Below are positions 36,972 to 43,954 of a stretch of DNA of 64,000 bases, in pieces. The notes beneath the pieces are model-generated. The model saw nothing but the letters and a program-made list of their open reading frames with translations, did not search any database and was not told where the DNA came from. The stretch is taken from the NCBI GenBank assembly GCA_028710885.1, contig JAQTTG010000003.1:62001-126000 (forward strand), read 5' to 3'. Numbering within the stretch: the first letter of the stretch is position 1; the number at the start of each line of letters is the position of its first letter. Origin of the DNA: Sulfuricurvum sp. GTDB lineage: Bacteria; Campylobacterota; Campylobacteria; Campylobacterales; Sulfurimonadaceae. Both the position numbers and the translations under genes were made by a program.

Positions 36972-37523
36972 ATGAAGGTTTCACTGACACACGTACCCCA
37001 TATCGCGACACGAATCGCTGTCGATCTTAGCCGCAGCGGATTAGTCACAATGACTAAAGGGCTCGAGAGTACCGCTAAAGAGGCTGAAGCTATTTTAGCT
37101 ATAAGCATAAAAAAAGAGATGGCACTCGAAGAAAAAGTCAAAGAGATTGTGAATGCGAATGAAGAGCAGATCGATTTTTATTTGGCAGATGAGCGACAAC
37201 TATTTTTTATGATTAAAAAGAAACTTGCTCCGGAATATGGAGTTATTCTCTCATATGAAGATCGTTATTCTGATATTGCACATCAGATACTTGATATATT
37301 ATATGAAGAAGATTTAATCAATTACGATGTGAGTGAAAATCGTATTAAAAATATTATTTATGATGCAATAACTGGCTCAATCGCCGATACTGGTGAAATA
37401 GAAAATGCAGTATTCCAAAAATTGAAAAGCTATAAACGTGATTTAATTCCAGGCACAGATGAGTATGAAATTGTATATGAAAAACTTTATAAAGATGAAT
37501 TGACTAGACGGGGGATGGCATAA
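36972..37523 (+). CDS. DUF507 family protein
   Basis: A 183-residue soluble protein of the DUF507 family, which has no settled function and is typical of Campylobacterota and Aquificota. VPHIATRIAVDLSRSG near the start and EIVYEKLYKDELTRRG at the end are recognisable. Highly helical and acidic. Its stop overlaps the carA start (TAATG), so the two are probably coupled, as in the Campylobacter order. Confidence 0.8.
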   Translation: MKVSLTHVPHIATRIAVDLSRSGLVTMTKGLESTAKEAEAILAISIKKEMALEEKVKEIVNANEEQIDFYLADERQLFFMIKKKLAPEYGVILSYEDRYSDIAHQILDILYEEDLINYDVSENRIKNIIYDAITGSIADTGEIENAVFQKLKSYKRDLIPGTDEYEIVYEKLYKDELTRRGMA

Positions 37524-38650
37524 TGCGTAATGTTTGGATCTATCTCGAAAACGGTACTTATCTAGAAGCCAAAAGTTTTGGTGCTGATACCACAGCTGTT
37601 GGAGAAATTGTATTCAATACATCGATGAGCGGCTATCAAGAGATTATTACTGACCCATCGTATGCTGGTCAGTTTGTAACTTTTACAATGCCTGAAATTG
37701 GAAATGTCGGTGTTAATAATGAAGATATGGAAAGTTCTCGTGCACACTGCAAAGGGGTAATTGTTCGTCAATATCAAAATGCGTATTCAAATTTTCGTGC
37801 TGAGGAAGCCTTGCATACATTTTTGGAAAAACAAGGGATTATTGGTATCTGCGATATTGATACTCGCTATATCACCAAAATGCTCCGTAGTGAGGGGGCA
37901 ATGATGATGATAGCTTCGACTAAAGTGAGTGACAAAGAAGAGCTCAAAAAAATATTAGAGAATTCGCCTCGTATTGAAGAGATAAACTATATCGAAGAGG
38001 TAAGCACAAAAACCGCCTACACTCATCGCAACGGTATTTATGATCCGTTTAATTTCCGATATAACGAAGCCGCTGCACCGAAAGCACGTATTGCTGCGAT
38101 CGACTTCGGGGTAAAACGTAATATTCTCAATGAACTCACTGAAGCTGGTCTCGAGGTTGAAGTTCTCCCTAATACTTTCAATGCGGATGAGCTTATTGCC
38201 CGTTATGATAATAAAGAGATCGATGGTGTATTTCTCTCTAATGGTCCGGGAGATCCTCTTGTCCTTAAAAAAGAGCAAGAAGAGATTAAAAAATTGATTG
38301 AGCGTAAAATACCGTTGTTTGGGATTTGTTTAGGACATCAACTTCTCTCTATTGCACATGGCTACGATACTCATAAGCTTAAATTCGGTCACCATGGTGG
38401 GAATCATCCGGTCAAAAATGTGAAAACAGGAATGGTAGAGATTACGGCACAAAATCATAACTATAACGTTCCTGAATCGGTACGTGAAATCGCTGAAGTG
38501 ACCCATATTAACCTTTTCGACAATACCATTGAGGGGCTTCGCTACAATAGCGGTCATGTCTTTTCGGTTCAGCATCATCCTGAATCAAGCCCAGGTCCAA
38601 AAGAGAGCCGCTATATTTTCAACGAATTTCTTCAACTTCTTCAACGCTAA
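37523..38650 (+). CDS. carA: Carbamoyl-phosphate synthase small subunit
   Basis: Glutaminase subunit that supplies ammonia to CarB for carbamoyl phosphate, used in pyrimidine and arginine synthesis. The 375 residues fit. The N-terminal CarA domain (1-150) has NTSMSGYQEIITDPSY. The class I amidotransferase domain has GPGDP, nucleophile Cys in GICLGHQ near 264-270 and the HHPE base near 351. carB is not in the window. Ends in a clear terminator. Confidence 0.96.
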   Translation: MRNVWIYLENGTYLEAKSFGADTTAVGEIVFNTSMSGYQEIITDPSYAGQFVTFTMPEIGNVGVNNEDMESSRAHCKGVIVRQYQNAYSNFRAEEALHTFLEKQGIIGICDIDTRYITKMLRSEGAMMMIASTKVSDKEELKKILENSPRIEEINYIEEVSTKTAYTHRNGIYDPFNFRYNEAAAPKARIAAIDFGVKRNILNELTEAGLEVEVLPNTFNADELIARYDNKEIDGVFLSNGPGDPLVLKKEQEEIKKLIERKIPLFGICLGHQLLSIAHGYDTHKLKFGHHGGNHPVKNVKTGMVEITAQNHNYNVPESVREIAEVTHINLFDNTIEGLRYNSGHVFSVQHHPESSPGPKESRYIFNEFLQLLQR

Positions 38651-38654
38651 TAAC

Positions 38655-38681
38655 AAAAAGAGGATAATATTTCCTCTTTTT
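38655..38681 (+). terminator. Intrinsic terminator of carA
   Basis: Perfect 10-bp stem AAAAAGAGGA/TCCTCTTTTT with a 7-base loop, four bases after the carA stop. The 3' arm ends in five T, and the A-run on the other side would allow use in both directions. Confidence 0.85.
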
Positions 38682-38732
38682 GACGATAATTTTCCTTCAA
38701 AGTGTTACTTTTTTACCCCTGATTCTGTAAAT

Positions 38733-38756
38733 AAACTTAAATATATCGTTAAGTTT
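38733..38756. promoter_or_regulatory. Dyad AAACTTAA-N8-TTAAGTTT before ccoN
   Basis: Perfect 8-bp inverted repeat with 8-base spacer, about 190 bases before ccoN. It does not match the FNR box or the Nssr TTAAC-N4-GTTAA site. It could be an operator or only an AT-rich coincidence. Confidence 0.3.
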
Positions 38757-38833
38757 CAATAGTGTGAAAAACATTTAATAATTTAAGATTCCTCAAATAC
38801 TGCGGTTGCTATCATTAGAGTGTTTAATAGCCT

Positions 38834-38850
38834 ACTTTTGTTACAAAAGT
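38834..38850. promoter_or_regulatory. 17-bp palindrome before ccoN
   Basis: ACTTTTGT-T-ACAAAAGT, a perfect palindrome with 8-bp half sites, 90 bases upstream of ccoN. The form fits a dimeric transcription regulator better than an RNA hairpin, because only one base would be left for a loop. The regulator is unknown. Confidence 0.4.
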
Positions 38851-38855
38851 GTTAA

Positions 38856-38901
38856 GGGCACCTTTTATTTCATAATAATTTTTGTGGAATAAGAGGTGCC
38901 C
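38856..38901 (+). promoter_or_regulatory. Long hairpin in the ccoN leader
   Basis: GGGCACCTTTTATT (38856-38869) pairs with AATAAGAGGTGCCC (38888-38901): 14 bp with one G-T pair and an 18-base loop. No T run follows, so it is not a simple terminator. It ends 41 bases before ccoN and may be a 5'-UTR structure that stabilises the oxidase mRNA or takes part in control. Confidence 0.5.
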
Positions 38902-38941
38902 TAATAGGCTCTTATGCTTTGAATCTTTAAGGAGGTCGTAA

Positions 38942-40423
38942 ATGGAGAATCGTCCATTGGAGTATGATTACACAGTCGCGAAGATGTTTATGCTTACAAC
39001 TGTGTTACTCGGAATCGTCGGGATGCTTGTCGGCGTTATTTTGGCATGGGAAATGGCATTTCCTGCTGTCAATACTATCGCGGGTTCAGGATTGGCGGAA
39101 TACACAAATTTCAGTCGTCTACGCCCGTTGCATACAGATGCAGTAATTTTTGGATTTACCCTTAGTGGTATTTGGTCAACATGGTATTACGTAGGTCAAC
39201 GTGTATTGAAAGTATCGATGGCAGAATCAAAATTTTTGATGTTCCTCGGTAAATTGCACTTTGGTTTATATTTGCTAGTAGTTGTTTCGGTTGTTGTATC
39301 ACTTCTTTTAGGGGTTACTACTTCTAAAGAATATGCAGAGTTTGAATGGCCTATCGATATCGCTGTTGTTGTGGTATGGGTAACTTGGGGTATGTCAATT
39401 TTTGGTTTGATCGGTATTCGCCGTGAAAAATCATTGTACATCTCTATTTGGTATTACATTGCTACTTTCCTTGGAATCGCTATGTTGTACCTGTTTAACA
39501 ACATGGAAATCCCAACGTTTTTCGCTTCAGGTGGAATTGGTGCATGGTATCACTCTGTATCTATGTATTCAGGTACCAATGATGCATTGGTTCAATGGTG
39601 GTATGGGCACAACGCGGTTGCGTTTGGTTTCACAGTACCTATCGTTGCGATGATCTATTACTTCCTTCCAAAAGAATCAGGGCAAGCGGTTTACTCATAT
39701 AAATTGTCTCTTCTCGCATTCTGGGGATTGATGTTTGTTTACCTTTGGGCAGGCGGACACCATTTGATCTACTCTACAGTACCAGACTGGATGCAAACTA
39801 TGGGTTCTGTATTCTCTGTTGTATTGATTCTTCCATCATGGGGTTCAGCTATTAATATGCTCCTTACAATGAAGGGTGAATGGCAACAAGTTGCAGCAAG
39901 TCCATTGATTAAATTCATGATTCTTGCGTCAACATTCTATATGTTTTCAACTCTTGAAGGTCCAATCCAAGCGATCAAATCAGTTAATGCACTTGCGCAC
40001 TTCACAGACTGGATTGTCGGTCACGTACATGATGGTGTTCTTGGTTGGGTTGCATTTATGATTATGGCATCATTGTTCCATATGGCTCCACGTGTATTTA
40101 AACGTGAGATCTATTCAAAATCATTGATGAATACACAATTTTGGATTCAAACTTTGGGTGTTGTTCTTTATTTCACATCTATGTGGATTGCAGGTATCAC
40201 ACAAGGTATGATGTGGCGTGCTCATGATGAGTTTGGTAATCTTGCTTACTCATTTATTGATACGGTTGCAGTATTGCACCCATATTTCACGATCCGTGCG
40301 GTAGGGGGTACATTGTACTTCTTAGGTATGTTCTTGTTTGCATTTAACATGTACAAAACAATGACAAGCTCTCGCCGTGTTGAAGAGAGTGAATTACAAA
40401 ACGCGTCGCCTATGGGCGCATAA
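38942..40423 (+). CDS. ccoN: cbb3-type cytochrome c oxidase subunit I
   Basis: Catalytic haem-copper subunit of the high-affinity terminal oxidase for low oxygen. The 493 residues give about twelve membrane helices. Haem and copper ligands are visible in HTDAVIFGFTLS near 60, WWYGHNAVAFGF near 220-231, GGHHLIYSTVPDW near 271-283 and the haem His pair in VGHVHDGVLGW near 360-370. AAGGAGG precedes the ATG by six bases, the strongest ribosome site in the window. It heads a ccoNOQP operon with accessory genes. Confidence 0.97.
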   Translation: MENRPLEYDYTVAKMFMLTTVLLGIVGMLVGVILAWEMAFPAVNTIAGSGLAEYTNFSRLRPLHTDAVIFGFTLSGIWSTWYYVGQRVLKVSMAESKFLMFLGKLHFGLYLLVVVSVVVSLLLGVTTSKEYAEFEWPIDIAVVVVWVTWGMSIFGLIGIRREKSLYISIWYYIATFLGIAMLYLFNNMEIPTFFASGGIGAWYHSVSMYSGTNDALVQWWYGHNAVAFGFTVPIVAMIYYFLPKESGQAVYSYKLSLLAFWGLMFVYLWAGGHHLIYSTVPDWMQTMGSVFSVVLILPSWGSAINMLLTMKGEWQQVAASPLIKFMILASTFYMFSTLEGPIQAIKSVNALAHFTDWIVGHVHDGVLGWVAFMIMASLFHMAPRVFKREIYSKSLMNTQFWIQTLGVVLYFTSMWIAGITQGMMWRAHDEFGNLAYSFIDTVAVLHPYFTIRAVGGTLYFLGMFLFAFNMYKTMTSSRRVEESELQNASPMGA

Positions 40424-40437
40424 CAGAAGGGGGAAAT

Positions 40438-41130
40438 ATGTTTCATTGGTTAGAAAAACACCCGTTCTTTTTCGCGGTAGCGGTATTCGTTACCATCGCG
40501 TTTGCGGGGCTTATTGAAATTTTGCCAAACTTTGCAGAAGCGTCTCGTCCGGTTATCGGAACGAAACCTTATAGCACTTTGGAATTAGCTGGCCGTCACG
40601 TTTACATCAAAAACAGTTGTAATGCGTGTCACTCACAATTGGTTCGTCCATTTAAATCTGAAACTGACCGTTACGGTCATTACAGTTTGAGTGGAGAATA
40701 TGCATATGACCGTCCATTCTTGTGGGGTTCAAAACGTACTGGTCCTGACTTGATGCGTGTAGGCAACTACCGTACAACAGATTGGCATGAAAACCACATG
40801 AAAGATCCATCTGGAGTTGTTCCGGGATCTATCATGCCGGCATATACATGGATGTTTAAAAATACTGCGGATATTGATACTGCTTATGCAGAGCAAATAA
40901 CTGTTAATAAAGTATTTAATACACCTTATAACCAAGAACTTCCTATGGCTGATGGCACAAAAGCTACAGTTAAAATGGCAGCTACATTGGATGAAGCACA
41001 TGCTGATGCTCTTGCTGAAGCAAAAGTAATTGCAGCAGACATGAAAGATCAAGACGTTAAAGATGCGGTTGAAGCAGGTCAAATTCCTGAAATCGTAGCA
41101 CTTATCGCTTATCTTAACAGTTTGAAATAA
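40438..41130 (+). CDS. ccoO: cbb3 oxidase monohaem subunit
   Basis: Membrane-anchored c-type cytochrome that passes electrons from CcoP to CcoN. It has 230 residues with one N-terminal helix (about 10-30) and a C-x2-C-H haem site at C61, C64, H65; the axial Met is probably in GSIMPAYTWM near 137. Follows ccoN after 14 bases. Confidence 0.96.
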   Translation: MFHWLEKHPFFFAVAVFVTIAFAGLIEILPNFAEASRPVIGTKPYSTLELAGRHVYIKNSCNACHSQLVRPFKSETDRYGHYSLSGEYAYDRPFLWGSKRTGPDLMRVGNYRTTDWHENHMKDPSGVVPGSIMPAYTWMFKNTADIDTAYAEQITVNKVFNTPYNQELPMADGTKATVKMAATLDEAHADALAEAKVIAADMKDQDVKDAVEAGQIPEIVALIAYLNSLK

Positions 41131-41140
41131 GGAACATTGC

Positions 41141-41335
41141 GTGAATATTGGTACGATTCAAGCGTATGCTTACTTTTTTTTCGTCGCCTTTTTGGTGATA
41201 GTTCTGTACTCGTACATATACCATTTGTACAGTTCACAGAGAAAAGGGAAGCGCGATTATGAAAAGTACAGTAATATCGCGCTAAATGATGATATTACAG
41301 ACCAACCGGTCGAAGATATCTCAAAAAACGATTAA
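41141..41335 (+). CDS. ccoQ: cbb3 oxidase small subunit CcoQ
   Basis: A 64-residue single-helix protein (helix at about 8-30) with a charged C-terminal tail. CcoQ helps stability of the oxidase complex. The name is supported by the position between ccoO and ccoP and by the typical YSYIYHLY boundary; sequence conservation in this subunit is low. Confidence 0.88.
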   Translation: MNIGTIQAYAYFFFVAFLVIVLYSYIYHLYSSQRKGKRDYEKYSNIALNDDITDQPVEDISKND

Positions 41336-41352
41336 AAAAGTAGGAGGCATAA

Positions 41353-42282
41353 ATGAATAAGACTATACTTGCCGCTATCGCATTCGTACTTCTAATGGCG
41401 GGTGCAACCTATCTTGCGGTCGGCGGCGCCGGCGGTATGGGTGGAGAAGGCGATTGGGTCAATAAACTCGCCGTATTAGGTGCAGTTGTTCTATTTATTG
41501 TTACCACATTCGTAGTAACAAAATATGTTAGACAAATGCAAAATGACCGCGCTGGCGGTAAACTGGCTGATGAAAATTGGGATGGCATAGGTGAATTTAA
41601 AAACGAACTTCCTTTTGGTTGGGCTGTTATTTTCCTAGGTTTGACAATTTGGGCAATTTGGTATTTCCTTGCAGGATATCCAGTTAATGCGTATTCACAA
41701 ATTGGTGAATACAATGAAGAAGTAGCGGCACATGATGCTAAATTTGAAGCGCAATATGCAAATATGGATGATGCAACCCTAAAAGAAATGGGTGGATCAG
41801 TCTTTATCGTACAATGTGCTCCATGTCATGGGCTTCAAGCAGATGGTATGGATGGTAAAGCAGCTAATTTGAACCACCGTTTAGAAGAGAAATCAATTAA
41901 ACATGTGATCCAAAACGGTTCAAACAACCAAATTCTTGGTATGGAAATGCCTATGCCAGATCGTAATGGTTTGATGAATGCTAATACTGGTGCTTTGATC
42001 ACTGATGCTGAAATTGATGCAGTTACTAAATATGTAGCTGGTGGATTAAAAGGTACAGAAGGTGCTGATGTATTTGCAGGCGTATGTGCTGCATGTCATG
42101 GACCTGATGGTAAAGGTATGGATATGGTTGCTCCAAGTATTGCTGAATTCAATCCTACGCTTATCGCGAATGTATTGAAACACGGTAAAAAAGGTGCAAT
42201 CGGTCAAATGCCGGCATTTAATAACTTGACAGAAGTTCAAGTTAAAGCGCTTGGTGCGTATGTCACCAGCCTTAGCAAATAA
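41353..42282 (+). CDS. ccoP: cbb3 oxidase dihaem subunit
   Basis: Membrane-bound dihaem cytochrome c that accepts electrons for the cbb3 oxidase. It has 309 residues, with N-terminal helices at about 5-22 and 32-52 and another at about 95-115. Two haem sites are present: C155-x2-C158-H159 and C245-x2-C248-H249. The GGxGGMGGEGDW stretch after the first helix is glycine-rich and unusual in composition but lies outside the haem domains. Confidence 0.96.
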   Translation: MNKTILAAIAFVLLMAGATYLAVGGAGGMGGEGDWVNKLAVLGAVVLFIVTTFVVTKYVRQMQNDRAGGKLADENWDGIGEFKNELPFGWAVIFLGLTIWAIWYFLAGYPVNAYSQIGEYNEEVAAHDAKFEAQYANMDDATLKEMGGSVFIVQCAPCHGLQADGMDGKAANLNHRLEEKSIKHVIQNGSNNQILGMEMPMPDRNGLMNANTGALITDAEIDAVTKYVAGGLKGTEGADVFAGVCAACHGPDGKGMDMVAPSIAEFNPTLIANVLKHGKKGAIGQMPAFNNLTEVQVKALGAYVTSLSK

Positions 42283-42293
42283 GGAGAGTCATA

Positions 42294-42500
42294 ATGGAAA
42301 ATCGTAGTATTTTTGCATTGGACGGTATTACAGGGATGTTGATTGCAACTGTATTGTTGCTTTCAATTCTTGGATTCCTAACAATTTTGGGATTGGGTGC
42401 ACAGCAACATAATGCAGCAAACTTCTACCAAATTGAAAATGAAAAAGAGATCAAAATGATCAGCACTGATAATGCTGCTCATAAGATCGATGTAAAATAA
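42294..42500 (+). CDS. DUF4006 family membrane protein
   Basis: A 68-residue protein with one helix (about 12-36) that recurs after ccoP in Campylobacterota as DUF4006. The short C-terminal tail is charged. Function is unknown; constant linkage to cco genes suggests an assembly or stability part of the oxidase. Eleven bases after ccoP with AAGGAG. Confidence 0.82.
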   Translation: MENRSIFALDGITGMLIATVLLLSILGFLTILGLGAQQHNAANFYQIENEKEIKMISTDNAAHKIDVK

Positions 42501-42510
42501 GGAGTTTTAG

Positions 42511-42612
42511 ATGGCAAGTATCATGGATAAACTCATCACAATTGCATTAGTGATTTCTGCAGCGGTAACGTTGTGGGCGGTTGTTACACCGAATCACCTA
42601 TTCGTCGGTTAA
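42511..42612 (+). CDS. 33-residue membrane peptide in the cco operon
   Basis: A short reading frame with a good AAGGAG ribosome site, ten bases after the DUF4006 gene. The peptide begins MASIMDKLITIALVIS and has one hydrophobic helix (about 7-26), then PNHLFVG. It resembles the tiny single-helix subunits of other haem-copper oxidases in size, but I do not recognise it. It is easily missed by annotation because of its length. Position, ribosome site and topology support translation. Confidence 0.7.
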   Translation: MASIMDKLITIALVISAAVTLWAVVTPNHLFVG

Positions 42613-42621
42613 GGGTAGCTT

Positions 42622-43323
42622 TTGTTACTCTCGCGAGGGCTAGCGGCCCTCACCTTTTTATTCTTCTTTTCTCTTTCTCTTAATGCGGAATTTTTATATA
42701 AAGACGATGTTGTCAATAATCCTAAATTTGCAGAACAAATTAATGCAGTAGGCGCAGAGCTAAAAGCTAAAACAGGTGTCTCTCTTTACCTCGTTATGGT
42801 ACGAGATACTGAAGATAATCAAAGCATTGCAGAGTTTGAAAAGCAATTGGTTTCACAAGTTGGGGAACCTGCGGTAATTATGACATTTATAGAGCTTAAA
42901 CAGCAGGTCGATATTCTCGCTCGTCCCATCTCTTTATACAAACATTTTAACAAAGGACAAATCCTTAGTCCGAATGCAACTTTCATCGGTTCGGTGATAA
43001 GTGCAGCTATGTTCGCTCGAACATACGATGAAGCAAAAGAGTTTATTGTCAATCGTGGCGGTACAATTTTGCCTATATTGGGAGAAAAAACAAAGGGTGA
43101 TGATACTGTCAAAAAATATTCTGTTGCCATGTATAATGGATACAGTGATACGGCAGATCAGATTGCTGCTGCACAAGGAATATCCTTAAGTTCATCTGCC
43201 GGAAACGGGAGTAAAAACTTTATTGATATTATTCGATTAATATTTTACGGTATTATTCTTTACGGTCTCATCCGATATATACGAGGTCGATTTTTTACTC
43301 GTAAAAAGGATATCAATGTTTAA
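42622..43323 (+). CDS. TPM-domain membrane protein in the cco operon
   Basis: Protein of 233 residues that starts at TTG 42622 behind AAGGG. A signal sequence or helix covers 8-22. The middle part (about 25-160) resembles TPM domains (YgcG family) with GVSLYLVMVRD, and a C-terminal helix lies at about 205-222 with a basic tail. TPM proteins in other bacteria have been linked to phosphatase or membrane-repair roles, none proven here. It overlaps the fixH-like gene by eight bases, so an oxidase-related task is inferred from neighbours. Confidence 0.65.
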   Translation: MLLSRGLAALTFLFFFSLSLNAEFLYKDDVVNNPKFAEQINAVGAELKAKTGVSLYLVMVRDTEDNQSIAEFEKQLVSQVGEPAVIMTFIELKQQVDILARPISLYKHFNKGQILSPNATFIGSVISAAMFARTYDEAKEFIVNRGGTILPILGEKTKGDDTVKKYSVAMYNGYSDTADQIAAAQGISLSSSAGNGSKNFIDIIRLIFYGIILYGLIRYIRGRFFTRKKDINV

Positions 43324-43822
43324 AAATCCTGGTACAAAATGGCCTATCATAATTGCATTATCGATAGTTGCTGTTATAGGTTTTTCAGTTGCTACTATTA
43401 AAGCAGCGGTAACACATCCTGTCGAAATGTCTGATTATGCTATGCAAAATTATCATGATTATGATAATAATGTTAATGACATAATTAATGCGCAAATTTC
43501 TTTTGACAAAAAATATAGTATTTCCTTTTTAACTCCACAAGTTATGGAAAAAGGGACAGTTATTGTTTATCAAATAACAGATAAATCAGGTAAAGCTATT
43601 AATGATGCAAAAGTAGAATCTTTATTAACACGTCCTGATAACAAAGAGAGTGATATTAACCTTACAGCCCCAATTGCACATGAAGGGAAATATACTTTTA
43701 ATGCTGTCGATCTTCCAAAACCTGGGCGATGGGATATTTTGACAAAAATTACTATAGGAAATGATCAGCGTTTTTATAATCTAAAAGCTGATACGCGTAA
43801 TCCTAATACCTTCGAATTTTAA
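43316..43822 (+). CDS. FixH-like oxidase accessory protein
   Basis: A 168-residue protein with an N-terminal membrane helix (about 10-30) and an extracytoplasmic beta-sandwich domain. HPVEMSDYAMQNY after the helix and the KPGRWDILTKI strand near 141-151 match the FixH/CcoH family that helps assemble cbb3 oxidase. Last gene of the cco operon. Confidence 0.78.
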   Translation: MFKNPGTKWPIIIALSIVAVIGFSVATIKAAVTHPVEMSDYAMQNYHDYDNNVNDIINAQISFDKKYSISFLTPQVMEKGTVIVYQITDKSGKAINDAKVESLLTRPDNKESDINLTAPIAHEGKYTFNAVDLPKPGRWDILTKITIGNDQRFYNLKADTRNPNTFEF

Positions 43823-43830
43823 ATGCTTCT

Positions 43831-43860
43831 CTGGTTATTCTCGCATCAGCGAGAATCCAG
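43831..43860 (+). terminator. Hairpin at the end of the cco operon
   Basis: CTGG-TT-ATTCTCGC/GCGAGAAT-CCAG: an 8-bp inner and 4-bp outer stem with a 4-base loop and a TT bulge, nine bases after the fixH-like stop. No T run follows, so it may protect the mRNA end or aid termination rather than be a classic terminator. Confidence 0.5.
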
Positions 43861-43954
43861 TACAATTACTGCAAATAATAAACTTCAAATGAGCCTATTA
43901 TTATCCTTTGTATATGGATAGTAGACAATAAAGAAACAATCGGAGAAGTTACGT

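Noticed and set aside
38834-38850. Palindrome before ccoN as an FNR site
   Set aside because: Half sites ACTTTTGT do not fit TTGAT-N4-ATCAA.
38856-38901. ccoN leader hairpin as an intrinsic terminator
   Set aside because: No T run follows either arm on the proper strand, and no gene ends just before it.
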